A stretch of DNA of 45,225 nucleotides from Candidatus Desantisbacteria bacterium CG1_02_49_89 (GTDB lineage Bacteria > Desantisbacteria > UBA1551): contig MNUP01000051.1 of assembly GCA_001871075.1 (NCBI GenBank), positions 1 through 45,225 on the forward strand, in the 5' to 3' direction. Below, piece by piece: positions 31,938-40,852 of this stretch (its first letter is position 1; each line of letters opens with the position of its first letter). Below the pieces are notes generated by a model that worked only from the letters and a program-made list of their open reading frames with translations, was not told the DNA's origin and searched no databases. A program made the position numbers and the translations under genes.

Positions 31938-33218
31938 CTAGTGTATCTCCTCATACTCGCTGCTTACAATAAGGCCTGACCTGTCAATAATATTGAAATA
32001 CCAGGCCGTCACTCCTTCGGGTAGTAAGGCAGAAACCATATTCTTTGACTCGTCAAGCTCAGCCGGTATTATCTCCCATGCGCGCTGCATCCAGGCGCCT
32101 TTGTCTTTCGTGTAATTAAATTCGGCTTTTTCAACCGGTACTTCGGCGCTGAATTTTACCCAGGCTTTGTCCTTATCCATACCCTGTTCCGTGATCCCGG
32201 CAAGCGGTTCCCCTTCTTTTAAAATACTGTCCGCGAACGCGCGGATCTCCTCCGGGTTTTCTCCCGCGCCGCCGTGGCCGTGCGGCATCCTGACCCTTAT
32301 GCACAGAGTCCTGCGGCTCTTCGGCAGGCGGTATGACTTCTGCAGCGAACTAAGCGGGTAGGCAAGATCGTTGGTTCCCGCTACCCAGAGCATCGGCATT
32401 GCCGCATTCCCGAGATAATTCGACGGGTCCCACATCTTGACCCACTTCCCCGCGTTCTTCTTTCCCATATTTTTAAAAGCCCCGGTCCATACCGAATCTT
32501 CATGAAGGAACCCGCACCCGTAAACAGGCACCGCGAACTTAAAACGGCTGTCAACGCCCGCGGCGATGCAGGTCAGGTACCCTCCCCACGAGATCCCCGT
32601 AATGCCCACGCGTTCCGCGTCCACCCCGGGAAAAGACCGCAGCAGCGAATCCGCGAGCACGATGCCGGCGATCGCGTGGAAAACCCACTGGTCTTCCGTT
32701 TTCCAGTTTATCTGCGCGAAACTCGCGTCCCAGCCGGCAGGGCCCGCGTTTTCATGGCGCGTCCAGTTGCCGTAAGTGCCGGAAGGAACGCAGCCGCACA
32801 GGTCCATCGCTATCGTGGCATAACCCCTGCTGACCCAAAGGTCGACCCACGCGTCGAAAGCGGTCCCTCCTCCGCCGTGCACAAGGACTATTGCCGGTAC
32901 TTTTTCACCCTTCTCTGCTTCCGGTATTCCGTACCACGCGAAAACCCTTGTTTGTTTCCCTTTGAACGGAAGCCCTTCGTAGAAGATCGCTTTTACGTTC
33001 TTATGGGGCGAAACAAAGTCGGCAGCGGGAAATACTTTCGGGACCGCGGCGAAAAGCGCGCCTGTGTCCCAGATACCTTCCTTTGTCATTTCTACCTCAG
33101 CTTTTACAGCGGCAGATTCAGCGCTGAACAAACTCCGGCTCATGCATAGAATGGCCAAGCAGATTAAAAAACCAGAGGAACAAAACCTTTGCAACCACGA
33201 ATTATCACGAATTAGCAC
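31938..33218 (-). CDS. Secreted alpha/beta hydrolase, acetyl-xylan-esterase-like
   Basis: The 426-aa product has an N-terminal hydrophobic export signal (FLICLAILCMSRSLFSA) and a dienelactone/acetyl-xylan-esterase type alpha/beta-hydrolase core. It has VPAIVLVHGGGGTAFDAW (oxyanion region), the nucleophile elbow GISWGGY with S210, the acid in GTNDLAYP (D284) and the histidine in MPHGHGG (about H313/H315). It probably removes acyl groups from polysaccharides outside the cytoplasm. The start is doubtful: the GTG at 33218 lies in a CACGAATT-type word array with no ribosome site, and an in-frame TTG about 24 bases further in (33194) gives a cleaner signal peptide. The repeat array seems to have overrun the native 5' end. 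Confidence 0.82.
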   Translation of the reverse strand: MLIRDNSWLQRFCSSGFLICLAILCMSRSLFSAESAAVKAEVEMTKEGIWDTGALFAAVPKVFPAADFVSPHKNVKAIFYEGLPFKGKQTRVFAWYGIPEAEKGEKVPAIVLVHGGGGTAFDAWVDLWVSRGYATIAMDLCGCVPSGTYGNWTRHENAGPAGWDASFAQINWKTEDQWVFHAIAGIVLADSLLRSFPGVDAERVGITGISWGGYLTCIAAGVDSRFKFAVPVYGCGFLHEDSVWTGAFKNMGKKNAGKWVKMWDPSNYLGNAAMPMLWVAGTNDLAYPLSSLQKSYRLPKSRRTLCIRVRMPHGHGGAGENPEEIRAFADSILKEGEPLAGITEQGMDKDKAWVKFSAEVPVEKAEFNYTKDKGAWMQRAWEIIPAELDESKNMVSALLPEGVTAWYFNIIDRSGLIVSSEYEEIH

Positions 33219-33225
33219 GAATTCC

Positions 33226-33296
33226 GTAGAGTCATTAGCCCAGCTCTGACTCGAAGGTCCCTGTGTTAAGTTCCGGTTTTATCGGAACTACAGGGA
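33226..33296. repeat. Dispersed palindromic unit (type 1)
   Basis: Stem GAGTCA/TGACTC (33229-33252), linker CGAAGG, TCCCTGT, bulge GTTA, AGTTCC/GGAACT and ACAGGGA (33258-33296). Confidence 0.85.
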
Positions 33297-33374
33297 TAAC
33301 CTTTTTAACCCCTTTAACCTTTTTACCGATACATCAGTTTCCAACACGACAACACGGCAACACGCAACAGTTAT

Positions 33375-34127
33375 TTATAACATCTTTTGAAAAAAGTTTT
33401 TGCCAAGCAGCGCTGTCTGCAGAGGGTTGCGCGGCTGTATCTCGAAAACCGCGGTGCCGCGGAAATCGATCTCTTTCAGAGTTTTCGCCAGAAGCTCCCA
33501 GTCCTTCTCCGGTATCCCGCCTGTTCCCGGTATGAAATGGTCGTCGCCCCTCCACGGAAGCTTCTTTTCCGCCTCAGGCAGTATATCCTGGATATGCAGG
33601 TGGATAAGACGGTGTTTCAGCGCGGCAAGGAATTTGCTCATAGGATCAGACGTGAAATAAACATGCCCCACGTCTATGCAGATACCCAGCCCCTCTGTTT
33701 TTTCGATCGCTTCGGTAAGAAACAATAACGGCCCGTTCTCAAGGGCAAGTTTTACGGAACGTTCTTTTGCATAAGCAACCGCACTCCGCGCGAGGTCCGC
33801 GTCAAAGGCCTTCTTATCCTTTGTAACAAGGTCATCCGGATGCAGGACTATCAGACCTGCCCCTAATTCCGCTGCCGCGTCGATCTGTTTTTTGTGCAGG
33901 TCAAATGAATTGCTTGCGCCAACGGTATGCAGGGTAACAGTAATATCCTTTAAAAGCGGCTTTATCTTCCTGCATTCCTCTAAATCGTAAAGATTCTTTC
34001 CCTGGTACGAACCCCACATCTCGATCCCAAAACCCAGCCCGCGCACGTGGTTTATGACCTGATCAAGGCCCGGCGAACCCGTGTAATGCAGATAGTTCCA
34101 TAAGCTTATCGAGTATTTTATTTCCAT
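33375..34127 (-). CDS. Sugar phosphate isomerase/epimerase-like TIM-barrel protein
   Basis: The 250-aa protein is a shorter member of the same fold as the one at 23304-24155. Strand ends include MEIKYSISLWNYLHY, GFGIEMWGSYQGKN, LIVLHPDDLVTK, LALENGPLLFLTEAIEKT, LGICIDVGHVYFTSD, LIHLHIQDILPE and GTAVFEIQPRNPLQT. The H, E, D, H and E residues at these ends are the expected metal ligands. It follows the GH50-like gene by about 105 bases filled with AACGATT words. It probably processes a monosaccharide released by the neighbouring hydrolases. AAAGGCGGTAAAG precedes the ATG. Confidence 0.85.
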   Translation of the reverse strand: MEIKYSISLWNYLHYTGSPGLDQVINHVRGLGFGIEMWGSYQGKNLYDLEECRKIKPLLKDITVTLHTVGASNSFDLHKKQIDAAAELGAGLIVLHPDDLVTKDKKAFDADLARSAVAYAKERSVKLALENGPLLFLTEAIEKTEGLGICIDVGHVYFTSDPMSKFLAALKHRLIHLHIQDILPEAEKKLPWRGDDHFIPGTGGIPEKDWELLAKTLKEIDFRGTAVFEIQPRNPLQTALLGKNFFQKML

Positions 34128-34231
34128 CTTTACCGCCTTTTCATTGTAGATTTATGATCGAAGATTGAATAACGATTTAATAACGATTTTTAACGATGTT
34201 CAACGATTCTACAACGATTTTTCAACGATTC

Positions 34232-36322
34232 TCACTTCGCTGACCGCAGTTTATACAGTTCTTTATTGATGCTGCGGGCGCCCGAACGCATTTCCGGATA
34301 AGGATCGTCTGTAACCGTCAGAAAACCTATATTATAATTTTCTCCGTCAAACCAGCGGCCGGTCAAAGATTCGTCAACGAATTGGAACCAGTGCGTTCCC
34401 ACGAAATTAGGGTGCGTGACCGCAGCGCGGATATAGTTTTCAAGCTTCCGGGCGCGTTCATTCTGGTCCCGCGCCGCGCGCAGGCCTGTGTGGAACATCC
34501 CGCGGTCCAGGGCCCCGAAATGGAACTCCCCGACCAGAATGGGGAAATCCATTTCCTTCGCCAGCTCGTCGCCCTCGTTATCAGTGGGCAGCTCCGCGTA
34601 GATATTGAAGCAGACCGCGTCGCAGTATTTTTTTGCCGGCTCCACGACCTCCCGGCTGAAACTGGAAAACCGGCTCCCGAAATAGAGTATCCCGGGCAGA
34701 TACTTATCCATCATTTCCCTGCATTTACCGAAATACTGCGAAGCCATCATTCCCTCGAACTCGACCAGGTCCCGCCTTGCCGCGTTTTGCTGCTGTTCGT
34801 TCAGGCGAAGCGGTTGGCCGGCAAGGTTATCCCAGCTCTCCAGCCTGGTGTGCCAGGAATCGTTGAGTTTGTCTATGCTGCCGAATTTCCGCTCAAGGTA
34901 TGCGGCAGCCTCGGTTTTTGTATAGCATCCGGAACCCTGTTCCAGGACAATGGCTGCCAGTTTGCCGTTCGGGTACCAGGTAAATTCATTGTCGATGAAA
35001 ACCCCCAGGAACCAGGGGTCATCTTTGAACCTGGCAAGTCCCTTAAGGCTTTTTCCCACACCCTCTGCAAAACCCGGATGGAACACGTCGGGAAAATCCC
35101 GGTTATCGACCTTGAACTGGGCAGCCATCCCGGAACTTGCTGACGCTGTGTACGGTACAAGGAGTTTTCTTAAAGCGTTAATATCGCTCCAGTTCCCCAC
35201 TGTATTGAACCCCCAGGAAAGCAGGCGCTTTGCCGAAATCTCAAAATAAAGCTTTCTGTAAGATCTCCCGTATTTTCTGAACAGGTTGGCAGCGAAGAAA
35301 TCATACGTGCCCTGGCCGTAAAACGCGAGAAGCGGATCTCTTGGTCTTTCCGGATCAGCCGTGTCCTTCTTTTTAGAAGGCAGCCATGTGAAATATGCCT
35401 CCCGGCCTGCCACTGTCGTTGCTTCTGACGCCCCTACGCAGTCAACGCCGCTTGACCAGAAAAGATATCCGTCCGGGTCCACGAAACACCACTTACCGTT
35501 GTGTTTTTCCACGCGGAAATGCCCGGAAGGCTCCAATTTCGGGCCTTCTTTCCATCCGCCGTAACCGTCGCGGTCAGGCGGAGGCGGGTTATTCTCAAGG
35601 TCAGCCGCTTCGCTCTTAAGCCGCTGTTCGAATTCCGGTTCATCGTTAAGTTTCCCTGGCCATGATGCCCCGTTATACTGCCCGAAACGATCTACGAACG
35701 CGGCAACTTTTCCCTGTTCAGAAAGGGGAAATTTCAACAACTCGATCCTGTGAATGTATATCCTGTGAGAAATGGACGGTTTTGCCATAAAAACCTGGAA
35801 TGCCGAAATATTCGAGGCATCAATGGGCGCCTGGTTGTCATCGGTCCACGCGCCTTCTTCCTTGTCCAGCGCAAGGCCGGGCGGCTGGCCTCTCATGCCT
35901 GGGATTTTGTTCTGGGTCAAGCTCATGTCCATATACAGTTTCACGGTCTTCCCCGGCCCAAGGCTGTAACCCCCCTGCCTTAAATGATCGGACGCGTCGT
36001 CCACCCGGATGTTGACAATAACCATGTCTTCCGTGGGGTTGGTTACCGTTATCGCGAGAACGTTATACGCTGACCAGTCTGAGAACGCGAAGATCTTCTG
36101 CCTGAAAAAAATGTTAGGCCAGTCGGTATTGTGCCCGTACCGCACCTCTAGCACCTTTGACCCGTTGAATTCAACAACGCCGATCTCGCAGGCGTTCCTG
36201 GTGTACCTGCGGAGGTTTGAGGTATCGGTCACGTCAAATAATACAACGGATTCCGCGGCGCGCGCCGCGCCAGGCTGCATGCCGATCAAGCCAAGTATCA
36301 GCAATAAAAACGTCCCTTTCAT
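34232..36322 (-). CDS. Secreted GH50-like (beta-agarase-type) glycoside hydrolase
   Basis: The 696-aa protein has a signal peptide (to about residue 22, GAARAA), a CBM-like beta-sandwich (about 25-200) and a TIM barrel with GH50 features. These are AFVDRFGQYNGASWPGKL, GYLFWSSGVDCVGA, FLGVFIDNEFTWY with the likely acid/base E446, and ILVGEFHFGALDRGMFHTGL with the likely nucleophile E599. Known GH50 enzymes are exo-beta-agarases, but terrestrial or candidate-phylum members may act on other beta-galactosides. The ribosome site GAGGAAGG lies inside a tiny basic ORF that ends 6 bases before the ATG. Confidence 0.85.
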   Translation of the reverse strand: MKGTFLLLILGLIGMQPGAARAAESVVLFDVTDTSNLRRYTRNACEIGVVEFNGSKVLEVRYGHNTDWPNIFFRQKIFAFSDWSAYNVLAITVTNPTEDMVIVNIRVDDASDHLRQGGYSLGPGKTVKLYMDMSLTQNKIPGMRGQPPGLALDKEEGAWTDDNQAPIDASNISAFQVFMAKPSISHRIYIHRIELLKFPLSEQGKVAAFVDRFGQYNGASWPGKLNDEPEFEQRLKSEAADLENNPPPPDRDGYGGWKEGPKLEPSGHFRVEKHNGKWCFVDPDGYLFWSSGVDCVGASEATTVAGREAYFTWLPSKKKDTADPERPRDPLLAFYGQGTYDFFAANLFRKYGRSYRKLYFEISAKRLLSWGFNTVGNWSDINALRKLLVPYTASASSGMAAQFKVDNRDFPDVFHPGFAEGVGKSLKGLARFKDDPWFLGVFIDNEFTWYPNGKLAAIVLEQGSGCYTKTEAAAYLERKFGSIDKLNDSWHTRLESWDNLAGQPLRLNEQQQNAARRDLVEFEGMMASQYFGKCREMMDKYLPGILYFGSRFSSFSREVVEPAKKYCDAVCFNIYAELPTDNEGDELAKEMDFPILVGEFHFGALDRGMFHTGLRAARDQNERARKLENYIRAAVTHPNFVGTHWFQFVDESLTGRWFDGENYNIGFLTVTDDPYPEMRSGARSINKELYKLRSAK

Positions 36323-36328
36323 CCCGAT

Positions 36329-36379
36329 CTACCTTCCTCTACCGCCTCTATTTTCTTTTCTGCTCTTCTTTTTACCCAT
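36329..36379 (-). CDS. Tiny very basic ORF just upstream of the GH50-like gene
   Basis: This 16-codon ORF encodes MGKKKSRKENRGGRGR and has a strong ribosome site (AAAGGGGGTGATCAAG). Ten of 16 residues are K, R or G in clusters. Its last codons hold the ribosome site of the GH50-like gene, whose ATG is 6 bases after the stop, so translation may be coupled. It could be a leader peptide, a small basic RNA-binding-like protein or a chance ORF; the position of the ribosome site makes it worth listing. No family is recognised. Confidence 0.5.
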   Translation of the reverse strand: MGKKKSRKENRGGRGR

Positions 36380-36460
36380 CTTGATCACCCCCTTTGCTTT
36401 AAACAATCAGTTTCAGTGAACCATAAGTTGCTTTGAACGATCATTTTCTTTAAACAGTTT

Positions 36461-37927
36461 CTATTTGTCCAAAACCACGATATCTTTGCTTCCTTCCTCC
36501 AGCACAAACTTCCCTGTCTCATTCAACGCCCGTGAGCTTCTTATCAATACATTCTGGGAATTTTCCAGCCGTATCAAAGACTCGGCTTTCTTGCTGCCTT
36601 CCGCCTTAAAACCGTCAAGTTCCATATCCTGCGCGTCATCACATACTATTGCCGGGCGCAGGTCCTCGGTTTCCAGCCTGAACGTGACATTGTTCAGCTT
36701 GATCCCTGCCGCGTGGTGTATATACAGCCCGTACGCGGGCAGGTCCCCGAACATGTTGATCTCCGGATAACCTCTTTCAAGGTCAGGCACATTGCGCCGC
36801 GCGCCCTGCTCTGCCGTTCCGCCTCCGGGAAAAGTAATGTCTATGTTACTGAAAGTTATATTCTCAGGCCTGGCTTGCGCGGTCCCGGTTATAGATATGC
36901 AAATATTGTCTTTCTTCGCGGCGCTTCCGGTGATATTTGAGAAAAGTATGTTTTGCAGTTTCCCCTTCGGCCAGTTGCTGTCATTAAACCGCGCCCAGAC
37001 GTCGGAGTCAAATTTCCAGCCCGCGAGGCGGATCGAAATAGGGCCTTTGACATTATCCATTACGATATTGGAGAACGTCATATTGCGTATGGCCGCTCCC
37101 ATTGACTCCTGTATCTTTATGCCGTTCAGGCCTGTGTCACGTATCACGCAGTTGCTCATGGTAACGTTCTCGATATCTTCGACCGCGTCAGGGCCTGCGC
37201 GGAAAGCCGCGCACCACGAACTGAGTATGCAGCTGGTGATCGTTATGTCCTTGCACGGATATCCTGGTTCTATGGCTTTCAACGCTATCGAATCGTCCTC
37301 GGAGTTAATATTGCAGTTCGAGATAAAAACGTCTTTGCACCCGTCAAGGTCTATGCCGTCGGAATTGGGCATTATAACGCTTTCTACCCTCAGGCCCTCA
37401 ATGCGCATCTGCCTGCACTGGATGGGATGGAAAGCGAAAGAAAGGGAATCAGCCAGAAGGATGCCTTCAACGCGCGTGTTCGAGCAGTTGCGCAGGCGTA
37501 TCAGCACTGTCCTTTCGATCTTTTCAGCCGCCACCATCCACCAGCCTTCTCCGTATTTTTCTTTCAGCGCCTTGCTGACCTCAACAGCAGAGCCGTCAAT
37601 GGTTCCCTGTCCCGTGATCGAAATGTCCGTGCAATCCGCAGCGTAAATAAGGGACCGGTTAATGTTCTTATACGGCATTTTCTGGTCTTTATGGTACAGC
37701 GATATGTCTGTCGTGCCCTTCAGGGTCGCGGTTGAAGCCAGGCGCAGTTCAATATGGCTTTTCAGCATGATTGTTCCGATAACATAAACGCCGCCTTCCA
37801 CTAATACCGTGCCTCCGCCTGCCTGCGAGCACGCGTCAACGGCTTTCTGTATCGCCTGCGTGTCAATGGTCCTTCCGTCTCCAACCGCCCCGTACTCCCT
37901 TACGTCGAATATTCTCGCCCTATCCAT
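36461..37927 (-). CDS. GH28-like parallel beta-helix (polygalacturonase family) protein
   Basis: The 488-aa protein opens with the pectate-lyase-3/GH28 start IFDVREYGAVGDGRTIDTQA and AVDACSQAGGGTVLVEGGVYV, followed by a right-handed beta-helix. The three GH28 acids are present: NSDGID (D190) and EDDSIA (D211, D212). The usual GHG histidine is replaced by SSWCAAFRAG (236-245), and RIK appears as KIQ in NGIKIQ. It may be a GH28 variant with a changed mechanism or substrate. There is no signal peptide, which is unusual for a polygalacturonase acting on polymers; oligogalacturonides inside the cell would fit. The start follows CGGGAGTTAAA. Confidence 0.82.
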   Translation of the reverse strand: MDRARIFDVREYGAVGDGRTIDTQAIQKAVDACSQAGGGTVLVEGGVYVIGTIMLKSHIELRLASTATLKGTTDISLYHKDQKMPYKNINRSLIYAADCTDISITGQGTIDGSAVEVSKALKEKYGEGWWMVAAEKIERTVLIRLRNCSNTRVEGILLADSLSFAFHPIQCRQMRIEGLRVESVIMPNSDGIDLDGCKDVFISNCNINSEDDSIALKAIEPGYPCKDITITSCILSSWCAAFRAGPDAVEDIENVTMSNCVIRDTGLNGIKIQESMGAAIRNMTFSNIVMDNVKGPISIRLAGWKFDSDVWARFNDSNWPKGKLQNILFSNITGSAAKKDNICISITGTAQARPENITFSNIDITFPGGGTAEQGARRNVPDLERGYPEINMFGDLPAYGLYIHHAAGIKLNNVTFRLETEDLRPAIVCDDAQDMELDGFKAEGSKKAESLIRLENSQNVLIRSSRALNETGKFVLEEGSKDIVVLDK

Positions 37928-37937
37928 TTTAACTCCC

Positions 37938-38081
37938 GAAGGGTCATTGGCTCGGTTCTGACCCGAAGGTCCCTGTGTTAAGTTCCAGTTTCACCGGAAC
38001 TACAGGGACAAAATACAACAATTTGCAATTTATCCCTATAGTTCCTGTTAACGGAACTAACCATAGGGATCCTTTATGGAC
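37938..38081. repeat. Palindromic units: type 1 forward, then type 2 reverse
   Basis: Unit 37938-38008 has GGGTCA/TGACCC, CGAAGG, TCCCTGT, GTTA bulge, AGTTCC/GGAACT and ACAGGGA. Unit 38032-38081 is identical to 26557-26606, including flanking CAATTT. They fill most of the gene-free spacer 37928-38230, whose end holds a CAAGGAAAT box (about 38150-38165) and a word array next to the following gene end. Confidence 0.85.
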
Positions 38082-38199
38082 AATTTGCAATTTAAAATGA
38101 AGGATTTTTTGTATTTAACGATTCTGCAGCAGTTTTTAATAAGGAACAGGCCAAACTATTTCCTTGCATCATTGAGTGATTTCAGACAATTCCTTGTTG

Positions 38200-38230
38200 T
38201 TGCGTTGACACGCCTTAAACTGACCACTGA
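38200..38230 (-). repeat. Word arrays and CAAGGAATT box, 3' of the 410-aa gene
   Basis: In coding sense the stop is followed by AGTGGTCAGTAGTCAGTGGT words, then GGCGTGTCAACGCAACAACAAGGAATTG. Here two word types are joined before the common box, which extends left to about 38189. Confidence 0.7.
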
Positions 38231-39463
38231 CTACTGACCACTTTTTGTATACAGGTATTCGACCATCCACAGCCACCTTCTATAGCTTTGCCCTTTTGCT
38301 TCCCTCAGGGCCTTTTTCGCGCTCTCTAAGTCAGCAGTGCTGATCTTGTCCTTCTCAAGCAGTTCGATATATTTTTTAGCAAGGCCTTCTCCGCCGAATA
38401 GCGGGGAAAGTTTCTTCGCGGTAAACTCTTCCCAGGTCATTTTCGGGTCATCGCAGAAATCCGCAACGCTCAGGTAATTGATCTCGTTCACTGTGCTGGT
38501 TTGCGGGACCTCGCCGAACAAAGTTACTCCGTCCATTCCCGCTTCCGCAACCTTTTTAACCAGTTTCGCGAAGTCCTTCGCCACCAGCCTGCGCCTTTCG
38601 TTATTCCACTGGCTTCCCATATGCGTCCGTATAACCTTCGGGTGCGTAGGAAGTTTTGCGGCTTTCTCAGGTGTCATTTTGCTCAGGAACTGCGGCAGGT
38701 ATACGTGGTCAATGCAGAACTGGAGTATAGAGCCTTCCGGAAGCGCCTGCAAAGGCTTGTGAAGCTCCGTGTCAAGGATATTGTTAAAATAGCACTCGCA
38801 TATCGGCAGGATACCGGGCCGGGCGTCCCGGGCTTCTTTTATCAAAGGCGGCAGCAGTTCCACGATATCTTCGGGTGACCAAAATCCTGTGCGCTTAGAC
38901 TTGCTCAGGCATTCTTCGCACTTGCACAGGCCGTAATCCCCTGTCTCAAAGTTTATTCCCCCGATCTCAAAGGTCTCGCACAGCCACCTTATTGAGTCCT
39001 TCATCCATTTTCGGTTCTCTTTCTTTGAAGGGCATCCGATGCGCAGGTACGGATGGCCCGGATACGGCTGGCCCACTGCTTCCAGTTCCGGATGCCTGTC
39101 AAGCCAGGTGGACAGGTTGAATTCGTGTTTTCCTTCCCAGTAAACCCCGCCGTAGGAATTCACGCCTATGCCCGGGATAACGCGCACGTTTTTCCCGCGC
39201 CCGTATTTGCAGATCTCCTGCGCCGCTCCTGTCCCGCCGTGGCAGTCGCGCAGGAACCCGTATATGATCACTCCGGTATAATTATTTGCCGCGCAAAAAT
39301 CAATGCAATTTTTGTAATCCTGTATGAAAACCTCGGGTTTTTTATAATATGGATTAGAGCACCCGTATTCCTGGATGCCGTCAACCAGAGGGGTCCAGAC
39401 CATGCTGTGGTCCCACGTCCAGAAAAATCTGTATTTCAGCTTTGTATCTTTTGTTTTATCCAT
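38231..39463 (-). CDS. TIM-barrel protein, GH20/GH67/DUF4838-like
   Basis: The 410-aa protein shows a TIM barrel with GVIIYGFLRDCHGG, VRVIPGIGVNSYGGVYWEG, GGINFETGDYGLCKCEECL, LQFCIDHVYLP and GMDGVTLFGEVPQTSTVNE. The ETGDYGLCKCEEC segment resembles the D/E-x-G-x-CxCxxC segments of DUF4838/GH67-related proteins, where a structural metal may be bound by the cysteines. There is no signal peptide. It is likely a cytoplasmic glycan-related enzyme (glucuronidase or hexosaminidase type), but residues for catalysis cannot be fixed. AGGAATAAAG precedes the ATG. Confidence 0.68.
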   Translation of the reverse strand: MDKTKDTKLKYRFFWTWDHSMVWTPLVDGIQEYGCSNPYYKKPEVFIQDYKNCIDFCAANNYTGVIIYGFLRDCHGGTGAAQEICKYGRGKNVRVIPGIGVNSYGGVYWEGKHEFNLSTWLDRHPELEAVGQPYPGHPYLRIGCPSKKENRKWMKDSIRWLCETFEIGGINFETGDYGLCKCEECLSKSKRTGFWSPEDIVELLPPLIKEARDARPGILPICECYFNNILDTELHKPLQALPEGSILQFCIDHVYLPQFLSKMTPEKAAKLPTHPKVIRTHMGSQWNNERRRLVAKDFAKLVKKVAEAGMDGVTLFGEVPQTSTVNEINYLSVADFCDDPKMTWEEFTAKKLSPLFGGEGLAKKYIELLEKDKISTADLESAKKALREAKGQSYRRWLWMVEYLYTKSGQ

Positions 39464-39559
39464 CTTTATTCCTTTATTGGACTATTTTCGATGTCTGGAG
39501 AATCATCATAAGCACAAATGGGGTAAAATAAGATAGATATTACCCTATTTAGCGTTCTT

Positions 39560-40603
39560 TTACCCTATTTTAACCCACTTAGCGCTTCGGCCGATGCCCG
39601 TTGACTTTATCTTGCCATCATCTCTTAACCGGTGCAAAACTATCCTTATCATATCCCGGGTTACATTAGGGCAGGCATTCTCGACATCAGCAATGGAAAA
39701 CGGTTTAATGGATCCTTCTACGGCTGATCTGACCTGCTCTGTCTTCGAGCCTTTCCCTTTGAAAGCGGCAAACCTGGACTCAAATTCCTTATACGCAGCT
39801 ATCAGGGTGCCGTAGAAATACCTGAGCCACGGAAAAACATCGTGCCTGCCTTCCTGCCAGCCTTGCGAAGACCTGAGCAGGACCTCATAGTAGTTTTTGC
39901 GCGTTGTCTCGGTTATCCTTTCCAGGCTGATATACCTGCCCACCCCGTATCCGGCCTTGTAAAGAAGCAGGAGGGTCAGAAGCCTTGCTATCCTGCCGTT
40001 GCCGTCAAGGAACGGGTGGATGCACAGGAGATCGAGGATAAAAAGCGGTATCAGGATAACCGGGTCAGGAAATTCCTCTTTTACGCGGTTGTTATAAAGG
40101 GATAGCAGTTTGTTCATGAACAAAGGCGTGTCTTCGGCTGAAACCGGGCGGAAGCGGACGGTCTTTGAACCGTTGGGCTTTATTTCCACTATCTCGTTGT
40201 CCCATTTTTTCCAGGCGCCTGATTGTACCGCGGTGTAGCGGTAGATCATTGAATGCAGTTTCAAAATAGTTTCTTCTGAAACAGGTATGTCTTTATAGCC
40301 GCTGTGTATAAGATTAAGCGCGTCTCTGTAACCCGCTATTTCCTGTTCGGGCCGGGTGCGGGGCTGCGCGCCCTTTTCAACAAGCTCTTTGATCCTTTTA
40401 AGGGGCGCGAAAACTCCCTCTATCCTGTTTGAGGATTCAGCGCTTTGTATTATCGCGCTCTCAAGCAATTTTTCAAGGGTTTCAGGGGACTGCCTTGCGA
40501 ACAGCGCTTCCCTGCCCCTGTATTCCCCTATCGCTCTGATATCTGACAGGATCCCTGCCGGGAATTCTAATTTTTTTAGGAAACCATCCTCTATCGATCT
40601 CAT
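39560..40603 (-). CDS. Fic-domain protein with N-terminal self-inhibitory motif
   Basis: From the ATG at 40603 (AAGGAATAAAA upstream) the product is 347 aa. The Fic active-site loop HPFLDGNGRIAR (196-207) is complete, so AMP transfer to a target hydroxyl is expected. SSNRIEG (S58, E62, G63) in an N-terminal helix fits the class II inhibitory motif (S/T)xxxE(G/N), whose glutamate blocks ATP. A winged-helix C-terminus (about 280-345, DMIRIVLHRLRDDGKIKSTG) is typical of the DUF4172/Fic-wHTH group. No antitoxin gene lies next to it, consistent with built-in inhibition. An upstream in-frame start at 40645 reads through a CGGAACC word array and is rejected. The ribosome site is itself part of a CAAGGAAT box. 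Confidence 0.92.
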   Translation of the reverse strand: MRSIEDGFLKKLEFPAGILSDIRAIGEYRGREALFARQSPETLEKLLESAIIQSAESSNRIEGVFAPLKRIKELVEKGAQPRTRPEQEIAGYRDALNLIHSGYKDIPVSEETILKLHSMIYRYTAVQSGAWKKWDNEIVEIKPNGSKTVRFRPVSAEDTPLFMNKLLSLYNNRVKEEFPDPVILIPLFILDLLCIHPFLDGNGRIARLLTLLLLYKAGYGVGRYISLERITETTRKNYYEVLLRSSQGWQEGRHDVFPWLRYFYGTLIAAYKEFESRFAAFKGKGSKTEQVRSAVEGSIKPFSIADVENACPNVTRDMIRIVLHRLRDDGKIKSTGIGRSAKWVKIG

Positions 40604-40778
40604 TTTTATTCCTTGCACCTCGGAACCACGGAACTTCGGAACCAATATCAGTTTTTAACAAATGACAAAAGACTAATGACAAATGACTGCTTCTATATAT
40701 TAAAGTTTATTATATCTCTTTTTATGGAAAAAGCAAGGAAAAATAAAAAAACTGCCAGTTTCCCAGCAGTTCCTTACA

Positions 40779-40810
40779 GTTGCGCTGATACGTTGACACA
40801 TTGACACGCT
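40779..40810 (-). repeat. GTGTCAACG word array, 3' of the DUF1598-like gene
   Basis: In coding sense: AGTCCACAGTCCACGGTC words (about 40817-40850) starting just after the stop, then GCGTGTCAATGTGTCAACGT words, then GCGCAACTGTAAGGAACTG. A second word array (GTCATTTGTCATTAGTC, then GGTTCCGAAGTTCCGTGG) and CAAGGAATAAAA lie at about 40605-40690. Confidence 0.72.
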
Positions 40811-40852
40811 TTAAACCGTGGACCATTGACCGTGGACTGTGGACTGCCTAAA

